NCBI RefSeq assembly: GCF_000226315.1
Contig: NC_016026.1
Location: 1,054,001-1,118,000, forward strand
Length of the DNA stretch: 64,000 nt
From: Micavibrio aeruginosavorus ARL-13
GTDB taxonomy: Bacteria > Pseudomonadota > Alphaproteobacteria > Micavibrionales > Micavibrionaceae
Reading direction: 5' to 3'
In this document: one piece after another, positions 25,626 through 35,627 of the stretch
Layout of the letters: every line of letters starts with the position of its first letter
How positions within the stretch are numbered: position 1 is the first letter of the stretch
Translations under genes and position numbers: made by a program
The notes under the pieces: model-generated
The model's input: the letters and a program-made list of their open reading frames with translations, nothing else
Database searches by the model: none
Told to the model about the DNA's origin: nothing

Positions 25626-26630
25626 CTACGCCGCAATCCATTCCGGCCCAACCGCCTGATCCACGGCGGCGAGGGCGGTTTCGATAATGGCGCCCGTCGT
25701 ACCGGGTAAATGGGCCTCGGTGGACAGGATCCGGCGCCAGACCCGGCCGCCGCGTTGTCCCTGATACAGGCCCAGCATATGGCGGGTGATGGATTTCACC
25801 GGTGTGCCCGTGGCCCGGCGTTCTTCGATATACGGAATCATGGCCCGGGCGATGTCGGCCCGGCTGGCCGTTGTGGGGTGGCCATACAAAGCCTGTTCAA
25901 TCTCGGTCAGAACCCACGGGTTTTGATAGGCTTCGCGGCCGATCATCACTCCGTCAAAGGTGTCCAGATGGGATTGGGTTTCGGCCAGGGTTTTGATCCC
26001 GCCATTCACAATCACCCGCATATCCGGGAAGGCTGTTTTAATCCCCGCGGCGATGTCATAGCGCAGGGGTGGGATTTCCCGGTTTTCTTTCGGGCTGAGG
26101 CCTTTCAGCCAGGCCTTGCGGGCGTGGATGATGACCTTGCGGCATCCAGCCTCATGGATGGATTTGACAAAGGCGTGCAGGAATTCCTCGTCCACGCACT
26201 CATCAACACCGATACGGCATTTGACTGTAATTTCAGTATCTTGTGCGGCGTTGATCATGTTGGATACGCAGTCGCCAACGCGACCCGGGTCCTTCATCAG
26301 GCAGGCCCCGAATGCGCCATTCTGCACCCGGTCACTGGGGCATCCGCAATTCAGGTTGATTTCGTCATATCCGTAATCTGCACCAATCGCGGCGCATTGG
26401 CCCAGATGGGCAGGGTCTGATCCGCCCAATTGCAGGGCGACGGGGTGTTCAGATGGGCTGAAGGCCAGATAACGGTCCCGGTCACCAAAGATAATGGCCC
26501 CGGTCGTGACCATTTCCGTGTACAGGCGCACATGCGGCGCAAAAGAGCGCAAAAACACCCGGCAATGCCGGTCAGTCCAATCCAGCATCGGGGCGACAGA
26601 GATTTCAGGCGTTTGTTTCACGTGATACAT
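25626..26630 (-). CDS. dusA: tRNA-dihydrouridine(20/20a) synthase
   Basis: A 334-residue FMN enzyme reducing U20/U20a in the tRNA D-loop. It begins with the Dus signature SVAPMLDWTDRHCRVFLR. The catalytic cysteine is in EINLNCGCPSDRVQNGAFGA, FMN contacts are in GGI and GVMIGREAYQNPW, and the DusA-specific HARKAWLKGLSPKENREIPP is present. The length is normal. The start MYHVKQTPEI follows a region encoding nothing else. The neighbouring genes are unrelated, so it is likely monocistronic. Confidence 0.96.
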   Translation of the reverse strand: MYHVKQTPEISVAPMLDWTDRHCRVFLRSFAPHVRLYTEMVTTGAIIFGDRDRYLAFSPSEHPVALQLGGSDPAHLGQCAAIGADYGYDEINLNCGCPSDRVQNGAFGACLMKDPGRVGDCVSNMINAAQDTEITVKCRIGVDECVDEEFLHAFVKSIHEAGCRKVIIHARKAWLKGLSPKENREIPPLRYDIAAGIKTAFPDMRVIVNGGIKTLAETQSHLDTFDGVMIGREAYQNPWVLTEIEQALYGHPTTASRADIARAMIPYIEERRATGTPVKSITRHMLGLYQGQRGGRVWRRILSTEAHLPGTTGAIIETALAAVDQAVGPEWIAA

Positions 26631-26770
26631 GAGCGGGAGAGGTACAGAAAACCGCCGTTTATGTCAACATTTGCATATTTACATAATTATTGACGGTTGG
26701 GCGTGTGTATGTTATCAAAGGGCCCAAGATTAGGGGTTCTTTGGTTCGTATTAGCAACGCGAGGTGTGTA

Positions 26771-27145
26771 ATGGATTTAAATAAAAAATATAAGCTGGCT
26801 GTGGCGGCGCTGTGTGTAACGACTCCGTTGGCGGCTCTGAACGTTCCTGGGGTGCCTGAAGTTGTTCAGGGAGGGGTTGATGAGGTGGTGAGGCTTCATA
26901 TAGATATGAAAACTACATCTTCCCAGCGTGCGGTGCTTTCTGCTGGTGGTGACCTTTCTCGGGCCTCTTTTTTGGGAGCTGCATCAGGTGAGGTTGCTGC
27001 TTTATCGACTTCGTATAAGCAGCTCTTTGACGTTGCAGATGTCTGTTATAAAAAATCAGTTGGGTATGATGCGGCGCTGAATTCTGGAGATCGGGCCAAA
27101 ATTGATGGAGCTCGAAAAGACTTCTACGCAAAATGCCCGTTCTAG
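26771..27145 (+). CDS. Small exported protein of unknown function
   Basis: A 124-residue protein. MDLNKKYKLAVAALCVTTPL, then AAL, is a plausible signal peptide, followed by a short domain with two cysteines (VCYKKS, AKCPF) that could form a disulfide. The ATG follows GAGGTGTGTA, a fair ribosome binding site. The frame is open 27 codons upstream, but that part is not signal-like. The region 26650-27260 is noticeably AT-richer than its surroundings. No family is recognised. Confidence 0.62.
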   Translation: MDLNKKYKLAVAALCVTTPLAALNVPGVPEVVQGGVDEVVRLHIDMKTTSSQRAVLSAGGDLSRASFLGAASGEVAALSTSYKQLFDVADVCYKKSVGYDAALNSGDRAKIDGARKDFYAKCPF

Positions 27146-27272
27146 ATCTTTAGAAGTAAAATTTAAAAAGCTTTTCATGTCAGCCCTAACAGGGCTGGCT
27201 GCCATTTGGCGTGTTGTCGTGGATCGAATCCTGTTGATCTGCATCCCTACATGTGTATTTTCCTTATCCATC

Positions 27273-27794
27273 ATGATGATTTGTTTGCGTGTTCTCATTC
27301 TTGCTTTGGGGTTGGCCGTGTTTGCGGGCGGGGCCGGGGTGTCTTTTGCCAAGGATGAGGAGCCGCGCTTCAATTCAACGGGGTTGGCGTTGCCCCGTTT
27401 TGTTTCGCTGGCCGCGGAAGAGGCGCATGTGCGCGCTGGGCCGGCGACGCGTTATCCGATAAAGTGGATTTATAAGAAACGCGGACTTCCCGTTGAAATT
27501 ATTCAGGAATTTGATGTTTGGCGTAAAATCCGTGATCGCGACGGTGACGAGGGGTGGTTGCACAAATCGCTGCTGTCCAGTCGCCGCAATGTTATTGTAT
27601 TGGGTGAAGAAGCGGTCGCAATTCGTTCACAAGACAGTGAAAATTCCAGAACGATTGCGCGACTTCAGCCGGGCGTGATTGCAACGGCCAGCGAATGCAA
27701 AAAAGCATGGTGTAAAATCACCGCTGGCGGCTACGAAGGGTGGGCCGAAAGAAAATCACTTTGGGGTATTTACGCCACCGAAGAGTTCGACTAA
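27273..27794 (+). CDS. Exported bacterial SH3-domain protein
   Basis: A 173-residue protein with signal peptide MICLRVLILALGLAVFAGGA ending near SFA. It is followed by two SH3b-like modules: VRAGPATRYPIKWIYKKRGL with VWRKIRDRDGDEGWLHKSLL, then AIRSQDSENSRTIARLQPG with AWCKITAGGYEGWAERKSLW. This is the layout of the DUF1058/SH3_4 proteins common in alphaproteobacteria, thought to bind cell-wall or periplasmic ligands. ATG 27273 and the adjacent ATG 27276 are both possible; the frame is open much further upstream across the end of the preceding gene, but only this start gives a proper signal peptide. Confidence 0.85.
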   Translation: MMICLRVLILALGLAVFAGGAGVSFAKDEEPRFNSTGLALPRFVSLAAEEAHVRAGPATRYPIKWIYKKRGLPVEIIQEFDVWRKIRDRDGDEGWLHKSLLSSRRNVIVLGEEAVAIRSQDSENSRTIARLQPGVIATASECKKAWCKITAGGYEGWAERKSLWGIYATEEFD

Positions 27795-27810
27795 CCTTCC
27801 TTATGTGGGG

Positions 27811-27854
27811 TTATCCACACCCTATCCACAGACTGATCCACAAAGTTTTTCACA
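27811..27854 (+). promoter_or_regulatory. Cluster of four DnaA-box-like 9-mers
   Basis: TTATCCACA (27811-27819, perfect consensus), CTATCCACA (27822-27830), TGATCCACA (27834-27842) and TTTTTCACA (27846-27854), all on the same strand, with starts 11, 12 and 12 bases apart. The last three each differ from TTATNCACA by one position. The cluster lies between the SH3 protein stop and the start of an unknown gene. It may be a DnaA-controlled promoter region or part of a replication origin. Confidence 0.7.
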
Positions 27855-27924
27855 GGGTTGCGGCGGTTCATCCGATTCGTCGTACGCTCTGATTCCCTCT
27901 CGATTCTCTCGCTCTGAAGTACCC

Positions 27925-28917
27925 ATGACCTTTGATTCTGCTTCCATTCTGACCGACAAGGCGGCTTTTACGGGCCAGTTTGTCCATGCGCTGGTGTCCA
28001 AATGCCGTGACCATAATGGCCGTGGCGTTGACGGCATGCGCCTGATTCAGATGATGGCCGGGGCGATTGTTGAATTTACCCTGTTGTTCGATGAATCCGA
28101 CCGTGGGGTTGAGGCGATGTACGACCATCTGGCCACCATGCTGGGCTGTGAGCCGCAGGAAGGCCCCATTTCAGAGCTGGCCTTGCCGCCGGCCTATATT
28201 ATCGACTTTCGGGCCGAGCAGGGGCGTGAACTGACCCGCCGCATGTTCGAGGACTGGCTGCATTGCGCGTATGAGTTCCAAGACGTCCTGCTGTTCGTAT
28301 GCCAGCAGATGTTTATGGCGATGGAGGAAGACGGCCAGAGCCGCCGTGACCTGTTCCGCCTGTTGATCGAATGCACCAACCGCTGCCTGGGCTATGAAAT
28401 CGCGGCCCAGGAACTGTGCGATATCGTGATTGAGCAAAAGATTGGCCTGGAGGGCTGGAGCCTGCCGGAGAGCATTTCCGGTCTGTCCGCCGTCGCCGGG
28501 CGTGCTTTGGCACTGTCCCTGAATGCGTACCAGCAAACCGCCTTCCGGGGCGCGGACCTGCCCGAACATCTGGACCGCCTGACCTGTGTAATGACGCAGG
28601 AGGCCGTGCGCTTAGGCCTGCCTGCGGGCAGTGACTGGCGGTTCGGGTTGGCGGCCAACGACCGTCCGCTGGATGCGCCGTATGAATTGATTGCTTCGCT
28701 GGAGCCGTTGGCCCGGGATTTCTTCCGTGTGATCCGGATGCACAATCTGATGGATCAAGCCGTGGCCAGCGCCAAGGCTACAGGCCGGATGCTGGCCGTG
28801 GCCGCAGGCGGAGATCGGCCAGAGGTGGAACCCGTCATTGCCAAGCCCTTGGCCATGGCCGCCATGACCGAAACCTATAAGACGGTTTGCACCCAGTACG
28901 CGATTATGTCGATGTAA
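27925..28917 (+). CDS. Unknown protein, 330 residues, downstream of DnaA boxes
   Basis: Starts at MTFDSASILTDKAAFTGQFV; upstream in-frame codons would translate the DnaA-box region and are unlikely to be coding. It is predicted soluble and almost wholly helical, with many Cys and Met residues in helices (LLFVCQQMFMAMEED, LLIECTNRCLGYE, ELCDIVIEQKIGLEGW). No signal peptide and no recognised domain. It is transcribed alone, with the regulatory-looking stretch 27795-27924 in front. Its link to DnaA is inferred only from position. Confidence 0.68.
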   Translation: MTFDSASILTDKAAFTGQFVHALVSKCRDHNGRGVDGMRLIQMMAGAIVEFTLLFDESDRGVEAMYDHLATMLGCEPQEGPISELALPPAYIIDFRAEQGRELTRRMFEDWLHCAYEFQDVLLFVCQQMFMAMEEDGQSRRDLFRLLIECTNRCLGYEIAAQELCDIVIEQKIGLEGWSLPESISGLSAVAGRALALSLNAYQQTAFRGADLPEHLDRLTCVMTQEAVRLGLPAGSDWRFGLAANDRPLDAPYELIASLEPLARDFFRVIRMHNLMDQAVASAKATGRMLAVAAGGDRPEVEPVIAKPLAMAAMTETYKTVCTQYAIMSM

Positions 28918-28931
28918 ATGAGTATGAACCC

Positions 28932-29339
28932 TTAGCGGTTCAGGCGCTTGCGCATTTCCATGCGTTGGCACATGGCGCTCATATCCTGACCGTTGGCCAG
29001 CTTTCCGCCATTCGCGCAAATTTCCTCAACACGGTTTTTCAAATGTTCCTGGCCTGCCTTGCGTTCGCTGGCCGTGGGGGCTTTGCCTTGCGCTGGGGCT
29101 TCGCCCGTGCCGTTTTTGTGGTCCTGAACCTGCAATTGGCGTTCACAGGCTTTTTCCGCACTGGCGATCAAACCGGGGGATGGGTTGGCAACACGGTTCA
29201 ATGTCTGTTTCACGCAGCTTTCCATCCGGTCGCTCTGGGACGGGGCAGCTTCGGCCTCGGGGGCGTTCAGGCCGATGGTCGCGGTGCTGGCCAGCAGGAA
29301 GGCTGCGGTTGCGTTTTTCATTGAGGACATAAATTCCAT
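28932..29339 (-). CDS. Secreted protein of unknown function
   Basis: A 135-residue protein. MEFMSSMKNATAAFLLASTA, then TIGLNAPEAEAA, is a clear signal peptide with an Ala-x-Ala cleavage site. The mature part has four cysteines (ESCVKQ, KACERQ, EEICAN, AMCQRM) that could form two disulfides around a Lys/Gln-rich centre. AGGAGATTGCC precedes ATG 29339. It is divergent from fabA across about 120 bases. No family is recognised. Confidence 0.72.
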   Translation of the reverse strand: MEFMSSMKNATAAFLLASTATIGLNAPEAEAAPSQSDRMESCVKQTLNRVANPSPGLIASAEKACERQLQVQDHKNGTGEAPAQGKAPTASERKAGQEHLKNRVEEICANGGKLANGQDMSAMCQRMEMRKRLNR

Positions 29340-29460
29340 GGCAATCTCCTGTGGCGATGATCTGGGGGCATTCTAGCCAGATTGTTGCGTTATGTCAAAT
29401 TGTGGGTTGTGGCTGGATTCCGGCTAGACGGGGGGCCTGATCCATCGTAAAAAAGGGCCC

Positions 29461-30009
29461 ATGACTCAAACAGCAGAAAAACAGCCAATGTCTAATGTAC
29501 AAAAATCGAGCTACAGCTACGACGATCTGATCGCCTGTGGCAAGGGTGAACTCTTCGGTCCGGGCAATGCGAAACTGCCGGCCCCGCCGATGTTGATGTT
29601 TGACCGTATTACCGAAGTATCCGCCGATGGCGGGGCCCATGGTAAGGGGATCATCAAGGCCGAGCTGGATGTGAATCCGGATCTGTGGTTCTTCCAATGT
29701 CACTTCCTGGGTGATCCGGTGATGCCGGGCTGCCTCGGTCTGGATGCGATGTGGCAATTGCTGGGCTTCTATCTCGGTTGGACCGGTGCGCCGGGTTCGG
29801 GCCGGGCGCTGGGCCTGGGCGAATTGAAATTCACGGGTCAGGTTCTGCCGGAAGCCAAACTGGTTTCCTATGAAATCAACCTGAAGCGTGTGATCAACCG
29901 CAAGCTGGTTCTGGGGATTGGTGATGGTACCGTATCCGTGGACGGCAAGGTGATCTATGAAGCGACCGATTTGAAAGTCGGTTTGTTCGATAACCCCAAA
30001 TCTTTGTAA
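29461..30009 (+). CDS. fabA: 3-hydroxydecanoyl-[ACP] dehydratase/isomerase FabA
   Basis: A 182-residue hot-dog enzyme that dehydrates 3-hydroxydecanoyl-ACP and isomerises trans-2 to cis-3-decenoyl-ACP, the branch point of anaerobic unsaturated fatty acid synthesis. The catalytic His is in [20 protein letters not shown], and the Asp lies in the same segment. KFTGQVLP and [11 protein letters not shown] are conserved. AAGGG lies just before ATG 29461; a second ATG nine codons later lacks a site. It is five bases upstream of fabB. Confidence 0.97.
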   Translation: MTQTAEKQPMSNVQKSSYSYDDLIACGKGELFGPGNAKLPAPPMLMFDRITEVSADGGAHGKGIIKAELDVNPDLWFFQCHFLGDPVMPGCLGLDAMWQLLGFYLGWTGAPGSGRALGLGELKFTGQVLPEAKLVSYEINLKRVINRKLVLGIGDGTVSVDGKVIYEATDLKVGLFDNPKSL

Positions 30010-30014
30010 AAAAC

Positions 30015-31259
30015 ATGAGCAAAACAATTACGCAACGCCGCGTGGTCGTGACCGGCCTGGGCGTCATTTCCTGCATCGGTAATTCCACGACGGAAGTTCT
30101 GGAATCTTTGAAGGCTGGTAAATCCGGTATTACGTTTTCGCAAGATTACGCCGACCGTGGTTTCCGCAGCCAGGTGTGGGGCAAGCCCGAAGTCAATTTT
30201 GAAGAATTGATCGACCGCAAGCTGCGCCGTTTTATGGGCGATGCGGCGGCGTATGTTCATCTGTCGATGGAGCAAGCGATCGCCGATTCCGGCCTGACCA
30301 AAGAGATGATCAGCAACCCGCGCACGGGCATTATCGTTGGCTCGGGCGGCGCGTCCAGCCGCAACCAGCTGGAAGCCGCCGATATCGCACGCAATTCCGC
30401 GCCCAAGCGCGTGGGCCCGTATATGGTTCCGCGCTGCATGGGGTCGACAACATCGGCAAATGCGGCCACGAACTTTGAAATTAAGGGCGTGAACTATTCC
30501 ATTTCGTCGGCATGCTCGACCTCTGCGCATTGCATCGGCAACGCCGCTGAGATGATTCAATGGGGCAAGCAGGACATTATGTTCGCCGGCGGTGCCGAAG
30601 AACTGGACTGGACCATGTCCGTCCTGTTTGACGGTATGGGGGCGATGTCGTCCAAATATAACGACCGGGCCGCAACGGCGTCCCGCGCGTATGACAAAAA
30701 CCGCGATGGTTTCGTGATTGCCGGTGGTGGCGCGATGCTGGTTCTGGAAGAACTGGAACATGCAAAAGCCCGTGGCGCAAAGATTTACTGCGAATTAACG
30801 GGCTATGGTGCCACATCTGACGGTGCCGACATGGTTGCGCCGAGCGGTGAGGGTGCATTGCGTTGCATGAAATTGGCGCTGGAAACGGTCGATGGTCCGA
30901 TTACCTATATCAACAGCCACGGCACCAGCACGCCGGTTGGTGATATCACCGAATTGAACGCGATCCGCGAAGTTTTCGGTGCGCGTGGTGAGAAGGTTCC
31001 GGCGATCAGTTCGACCAAATCCATGACCGGCCATTCGCTGGGCGGGACCGGGGCGCAGGAAGCGTTGTATTCTATTTTGATGATGCAAAATAACTTCATC
31101 TGTCCGTCGATCAACATCGAAGACCTGGATGAAGGGGCAGCAGATGTTGATATCGTCCGCGAATGCCGTGAAAACGTACAGCATGAAACTGTTCTGTCCA
31201 ACAGCTTCGGTTTTGGTGGTACGAACTGCACGCTGGCTTTCTCGCGTTTGAAAGACTAG
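30015..31259 (+). CDS. fabB: 3-oxoacyl-[ACP] synthase I FabB
   Basis: A 414-residue condensing enzyme that elongates the cis-3-decenoyl product of FabA. The Cys-His-His triad is visible: [31 protein letters not shown] and [18 protein letters not shown]. The C-terminal [11 protein letters not shown] is typical. The start lies five bases after fabA with almost no ribosome binding site, implying translational coupling. Confidence 0.97.
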   Translation: MSKTITQRRVVVTGLGVISCIGNSTTEVLESLKAGKSGITFSQDYADRGFRSQVWGKPEVNFEELIDRKLRRFMGDAAAYVHLSMEQAIADSGLTKEMISNPRTGIIVGSGGASSRNQLEAADIARNSAPKRVGPYMVPRCMGSTTSANAATNFEIKGVNYSISSACSTSAHCIGNAAEMIQWGKQDIMFAGGAEELDWTMSVLFDGMGAMSSKYNDRAATASRAYDKNRDGFVIAGGGAMLVLEELEHAKARGAKIYCELTGYGATSDGADMVAPSGEGALRCMKLALETVDGPITYINSHGTSTPVGDITELNAIREVFGARGEKVPAISSTKSMTGHSLGGTGAQEALYSILMMQNNFICPSINIEDLDEGAADVDIVRECRENVQHETVLSNSFGFGGTNCTLAFSRLKD

Positions 31260-31274
31260 GGGCAGGATAGCGTT

Positions 31275-32120
31275 ATGACACTGGAAAAAGGTTCTAAATC
31301 CAACATTATGGCCGGCAAGCGCGGTTTGATCATGGGCGTAGCCAATGATCATTCCATCGCGTGGGGCATTGCCAAAACCCTGTATGAACACGGGGCCGAT
31401 CTGGCTTTCACCTATCAGGGTGATTCCCTGAAAAAGCGGGTCGAGCCGCTGGCAAAATCCGCCGGGTCCGACATTTTGTTGAACTGCGACGTCACACGCG
31501 AAGAAGACATTGATTCTGTCTTTGCCGGTTTGGGCAAGGTTTGGGATGGTTTGGATTTCGTCGTTCACGCCGTTGCGTATTCGAACAAGGAAGAATTGAA
31601 GGGGCGTTATCTGGATACGACGCTCGAGAACTTTTTGAACACGATGCACATTTCCTGCTATTCCTTCACCTCGGTTATGCGCCGCGCCGCGCCGATGATG
31701 AAGAACGGCGGTTCGGCCATTACACTGTCCTATTACGGGGCGGAAAAAGTCATGCCGAATTACAACGTGATGGGTGTGGCCAAGGCCGCGCTGGAGGCAT
31801 CCGTTCGCTATCTGGCCGCCGATTTGGGCCCGAAAGGCATCCGTGTTAACGCTGTATCGGCTGGCCCGATGCGCACGCTGGCTGGCTCCGCCATCGGTTC
31901 CGCGCGCACCACGTTCAAGTACAACAACATGACCGCGCCGTTGCGCCGGGGTGTTGAACTGGAAGAACTGGGCGGAACGGGTCTGTACCTGCTGTCTGAT
32001 CTAGGCGGCGCGGTGACGGGTGAAGTCCACTACGTCGATTGCGGTTTCAATGCTCTGGGCATGCCCCAGAATTTGAACGAGGTTCTGGCCGTGATGGGCG
32101 GGAATGGAAAAGCCGAATGA
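31275..32120 (+). CDS. fabI: Enoyl-[ACP] reductase (NADH) FabI
   Basis: A 281-residue SDR enzyme performing the last reduction in each fatty acid elongation round. It has the NAD-binding GVANDHSIAWGIAKTLYEHG, the conserved ADLAFTYQGDSL, and the Tyr-x6-Lys pair (YNVMGVAK) in the LSYYGAEKVMPNYNVMGVAK segment. A GGGGCAGGA site lies ahead of ATG 31275. It is third in the fabA-fabB-fabI operon and ends at a strong terminator. Confidence 0.96.
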   Translation: MTLEKGSKSNIMAGKRGLIMGVANDHSIAWGIAKTLYEHGADLAFTYQGDSLKKRVEPLAKSAGSDILLNCDVTREEDIDSVFAGLGKVWDGLDFVVHAVAYSNKEELKGRYLDTTLENFLNTMHISCYSFTSVMRRAAPMMKNGGSAITLSYYGAEKVMPNYNVMGVAKAALEASVRYLAADLGPKGIRVNAVSAGPMRTLAGSAIGSARTTFKYNNMTAPLRRGVELEELGGTGLYLLSDLGGAVTGEVHYVDCGFNALGMPQNLNEVLAVMGGNGKAE

Positions 32121-32143
32121 TTTTCGGATGATATAAGGATGAT

Positions 32144-32172
32144 AAAAAGCCGCTGTTTCCAGCGGCTTTTTT
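32144..32172. terminator. Bidirectional terminator between fabI and mscL
   Basis: AAAAAGCCGCTG-TTTC-CAGCGGCTTTTTT, a 12-bp stem with T runs in both directions, between the two convergent genes. Confidence 0.92.
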
Positions 32173-32174
32173 AT

Positions 32175-32576
32175 TTATTTGTTTTTTAACAAATCGCGAA
32201 TTTCTTCCAGCAACACTTCTTGTTTCGGCGGCGGCGGGGCATCGGCTGCGCCTTGTTCTTGTTTGCGTTTCAAGGTGTTCATCACCTTGATGATCATAAA
32301 CATGGCCCAGGCCACGATAATGAAATTCACAACGGATTGAATGAACAGGCCATAATTCAATGTGACGGCCTGTACACCTTCGGACGCTTTGATCATTTCC
32401 CATTTCAGGTCGCTGAAATCAACCTTGCCCAAAATGACACCGACGGGCGGCATGATGACATCCTTTACCAGCGAATTGGTAATAGCGCCGAATGCCGTCC
32501 CGATGACAATACCGACGGCCAGGTCGATGACATTGCCGCGCATGGCGAATTCACGGAATTCGTTAATGATTTTCAT
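32175..32576 (-). CDS. mscL: Large-conductance mechanosensitive channel
   Basis: A 133-residue pentameric inner-membrane channel opened by membrane tension on hypo-osmotic shock. [20 protein letters not shown] leads into TM1 ([20 protein letters not shown]) and the conserved IMPPVG. TM2 is [20 protein letters not shown]. The C-terminal bundle ends in [10 protein letters not shown] Pro-rich insert (APPPPKQ) precedes the bundle. The length is normal. Confidence 0.97.
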   Translation of the reverse strand: MKIINEFREFAMRGNVIDLAVGIVIGTAFGAITNSLVKDVIMPPVGVILGKVDFSDLKWEMIKASEGVQAVTLNYGLFIQSVVNFIIVAWAMFMIIKVMNTLKRKQEQGAADAPPPPKQEVLLEEIRDLLKNK

Positions 32577-32639
32577 GGGTGATGCTCCTTTGAATGATCC
32601 TGTTCAATCTGTAGCTGTCGAATCGGAGGGGTTCAAGGT

Positions 32640-33389
32640 TTAGTGAACGTGGAACATCGCCTCGCGGATAACATCCGGCACATCGGTGAACACGGTATCA
32701 ACGCCCCAGCCGCGCAATTTGCGGGCTTCTTGTGCGTCATTGACGGTGTAAACCATCACGGCCTTTTCCATGTCGATGATGTCTTCGACCATTTCGCGCG
32801 TGGCCAGTTGCTGGCTGATGTTCACGGATACAACGTCCAGATAATCGGCAATGTCGGCCCAGTTGGGTGGCAGGTCATCATGCCAGAGGAGAAGACCGCG
32901 ATACCAATCCGGTGCCATTTCCTGCGCCGTTTCCAAACTGACCAGTTGGAAGCTGGAAATCAGCAGGCGGGAATGGTCGTCCCAGATGCGGGAGAGAACA
33001 TCCAGCGCCACTTCCGCTGTTTCCTTCTCGCGCCCCGGTGTTGGTTTGATTTCGAGGTTCAGGCCGAGATTCTTTTGGATGATCACATCCAACGCATCTT
33101 CCAACGATGGGATTTTTGCCCCGGCAAAGCTTTCACCGAACCAGCTTCCGGCCTCCAGCTGTTGCAAATCTGCCCATGTGGTGTCGGCGATATTGCCAAA
33201 ACCGTTTGTGGTGCGGTCCAGCGTATCATCGTGGAAAATCACCGGCACGTTGTCACGTGTCAGCATGACATCCAGTTCAACCCATTCCACCCCCATTTCA
33301 GCAGCGGTCAGGATGGATTCAATCGTGTTCTCCGGCGCGTATCCGCACGCGCCACGGTGACCAATGATTTTCGGGATTTTAAGGGCCAT
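32640..33389 (-). CDS. ugpQ: Glycerophosphodiester phosphodiesterase
   Basis: A 249-residue GDPD-fold enzyme hydrolysing glycerophosphodiesters to glycerol-3-phosphate and an alcohol. The signature HRGACGYAPENTIESI, metal ligands in EWVELDVMLTRDN, and FHDDTLDRTTNGFG with the catalytic His are present; NLEIKP follows. There is no signal peptide, so it is cytosolic and of the UgpQ rather than the GlpQ type. The symbol is by family resemblance; no ugp transporter is adjacent. Confidence 0.9.
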   Translation of the reverse strand: MALKIPKIIGHRGACGYAPENTIESILTAAEMGVEWVELDVMLTRDNVPVIFHDDTLDRTTNGFGNIADTTWADLQQLEAGSWFGESFAGAKIPSLEDALDVIIQKNLGLNLEIKPTPGREKETAEVALDVLSRIWDDHSRLLISSFQLVSLETAQEMAPDWYRGLLLWHDDLPPNWADIADYLDVVSVNISQQLATREMVEDIIDMEKAVMVYTVNDAQEARKLRGWGVDTVFTDVPDVIREAMFHVH

Positions 33390-33419
33390 GATGTTTCCTG
33401 TGTTTCAGAAGGGATAAAG

Positions 33420-33457
33420 AAAATTGGATGACCGGAACAAACCAATCATCCAATTTT
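33420..33457 (-). terminator. Hairpin downstream of pnp
   Basis: AAAATTGGATGA pairs with TCATCCAATTTT across a 14-base loop. It is an AT-rich 12-bp stem 23 bases after the pnp stop and acts as a plausible terminator or 3'-end protector. Confidence 0.65.
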
Positions 33458-33479
33458 CAATTATTTAGCTGTTCAGCAA

Positions 33480-35627
33480 TTAACCAGCTTCGCGTTCGCC
33501 GCGCGGTTTGCGCTCTTCGATTGCGATTTGTTCACCGGTTTGTTGGTCAACGCGTTTCATGGACAATTTGATCTTGCCGCGGTCGTCGAAACCGATCAGC
33601 AGAACCTTAACCATGTCGCCTTCTTTGACCACGTCGGTGGTGGCTGCAACGCGTTGAGAAGCCAGCTCGGAAATGTGAACCAGGCCGTCTTTGCCCGGCA
33701 TGAAGTTGACGAAGGCACCGAAATCAGTGGTCTTCACAACTTTGCCGTCATAGATCGCGCCAACTTCCGGATCATCGGTGATGCCGCGGATAATGCGTAC
33801 GGCTTCTTCGATGGCTTTCGCGTCGGACGCGGCCACTTTAATCGTGCCATCGTCTTCGATGTCGATTTTCGTGCCGGTTTTCTCAACGATTTCGCGGATG
33901 ACTTTACCGCCCGTACCAATGACTTCGCGAATTTTTTCCTTCGGTACGGTCAGGGTTACGATTTGCGGTGCGTATTCGGACATTTCGGTCCGTGCGGACG
34001 TCAATGCCTTGGCCATTTCGCCCAGGATGTGCAGGCGGCCTTCGCGTGCTTGTTTCACGGCGATGGTCATGATTTCCTCGGTGATCGAGGTGATCTTGAT
34101 GTCCATCTGCAGGGCAGTTACGCCTTTTTCCGTGCCAGCAACTTTGAAGTCCATGTCGCCCAGGTGATCTTCATCACCTAGAATGTCGGACAGAACGGCG
34201 AAGTCGTTGCCTTCCTTGATCAGGCCCATGGCAATACCCGCGATCGGGCGTGCCAGCGGAACACCCGCATCCATCATTGCCAGGGACGAACCGCAAACGG
34301 ACGCCATGGAAGATGAGCCGTTGGATTCGGTAATTTCCGACACGTTACGAACGGTGTACGGGAATTCCTCAGCCTTCGGCAGCAGCGGGTTAATCGCACG
34401 CCATGCCAGTTTACCGTGACCGATTTCGCGGCGGCCCGGGCTGCTCATGCGGCCGGCTTCACCAACGGAATAGGGTGGGAAGTTGTAGTGCAGCATGAAG
34501 CGTTGTTTGTATTCGCCTTCCAGCGCGTCCATGATCTGCTCGTCCTGACCGGTGCCCAGCGTGGTGACAACCAATGCCTGGGTTTCGCCACGGGTGAACA
34601 AAGCGGAACCGTGTGCACGCGGCAGAACACCAACTTCGGCCACGATCGGACGAATGGTTTTCGTGTCACGGCCATCGATACGCATGCCTTCTTTCAGGAT
34701 GCGGCCACGGACCACGTCGGCTTCCAGCGTTTTGAAGGCTGCAGCAACGGTTTCCTTGGACAGGTTTTTCTCTTCGGAAACAAATTCCTCAACGGCTTGT
34801 TTCTTCAGTTCACCAACCAGTTCGTAACGGGTTTGCTTGATCGGCTCCAGATAGGCCTTGGACAGCGGGGCTTCGAATTTCGCCTTCATGGCTTTGGTCA
34901 TTTCGACCACTTCCGGGCGGGCTTGCGGTACGTCCCAAGGCTCTTTCGCGCACATTTCGGCCAGGCCGATGATGTTTTTAATGACCGTCTGGAAGCTGTT
35001 CCAGCCGAACATAACGGCACCCAGCATCACTTCTTCGGACAGTTCCTGGGCTTCGGATTCAACCATCAGAACGCCTTCGGCTGTACCGGCAACAACCAGA
35101 TCCAGAACAGAGTTCGTGCGTTCGGACAAGGTCGGGTTCAGAACATATTGGCCGTTAACGTAGCCAACGCGCGCGGCGCCAATCGGGCCCATGAACGGGA
35201 TACCGGAAATGGTCAGTGCGGCGGAAACGCCGATCATGGCCACGATATCCGGATCGTTTTCCATGTCGTGTGCAACCACGGTGGCGATAACCTGAACTTC
35301 ATTCAGAAAACCTTCCGGGAACAGCGGGCGGACCGGACGGTCGATCAGGCGGCTGACCAGCACTTCCTTCTCGCTCGGGCGGCCTTCGCGTTTGAAGAAG
35401 CCACCCGGGATTTTACCGGCGGCGTATGCTTTTTCTTGGTAGTGAACGGACAGGGGGAAGAAATCCTGACCTTCGCGCAAGCTGCGCGCGCCAACAACGG
35501 TGCACAGAACGGTCGTGCCGCCCATTGTGGCCATAACGGCGCCGTCAGCCTGACGGGCGATTTTGCCAGTTTCGAGAACGACTTTTTTGCCGCCCAGTTC
35601 GAACTCTTTGCGATAGATATTAAACAT
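33480..35627 (-). CDS. pnp: Polyribonucleotide nucleotidyltransferase (PNPase)
   Basis: A 715-residue phosphorolytic 3'-5' exoribonuclease of the RNA degradosome. Two RNase PH domains are present (first: [35 protein letters not shown]; second: [35 protein letters not shown]). A KH domain carries [11 protein letters not shown] near residue 560, and an S1 domain starts [20 protein letters not shown]. The tail is short and basic. In related genomes it usually follows rpsO directly; here about 5.4 kb of other genes intervene. The 287-base leader is described separately. Confidence 0.98.
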   Translation of the reverse strand: MFNIYRKEFELGGKKVVLETGKIARQADGAVMATMGGTTVLCTVVGARSLREGQDFFPLSVHYQEKAYAAGKIPGGFFKREGRPSEKEVLVSRLIDRPVRPLFPEGFLNEVQVIATVVAHDMENDPDIVAMIGVSAALTISGIPFMGPIGAARVGYVNGQYVLNPTLSERTNSVLDLVVAGTAEGVLMVESEAQELSEEVMLGAVMFGWNSFQTVIKNIIGLAEMCAKEPWDVPQARPEVVEMTKAMKAKFEAPLSKAYLEPIKQTRYELVGELKKQAVEEFVSEEKNLSKETVAAAFKTLEADVVRGRILKEGMRIDGRDTKTIRPIVAEVGVLPRAHGSALFTRGETQALVVTTLGTGQDEQIMDALEGEYKQRFMLHYNFPPYSVGEAGRMSSPGRREIGHGKLAWRAINPLLPKAEEFPYTVRNVSEITESNGSSSMASVCGSSLAMMDAGVPLARPIAGIAMGLIKEGNDFAVLSDILGDEDHLGDMDFKVAGTEKGVTALQMDIKITSITEEIMTIAVKQAREGRLHILGEMAKALTSARTEMSEYAPQIVTLTVPKEKIREVIGTGGKVIREIVEKTGTKIDIEDDGTIKVAASDAKAIEEAVRIIRGITDDPEVGAIYDGKVVKTTDFGAFVNFMPGKDGLVHISELASQRVAATTDVVKEGDMVKVLLIGFDDRGKIKLSMKRVDQQTGEQIAIEERKPRGEREAG

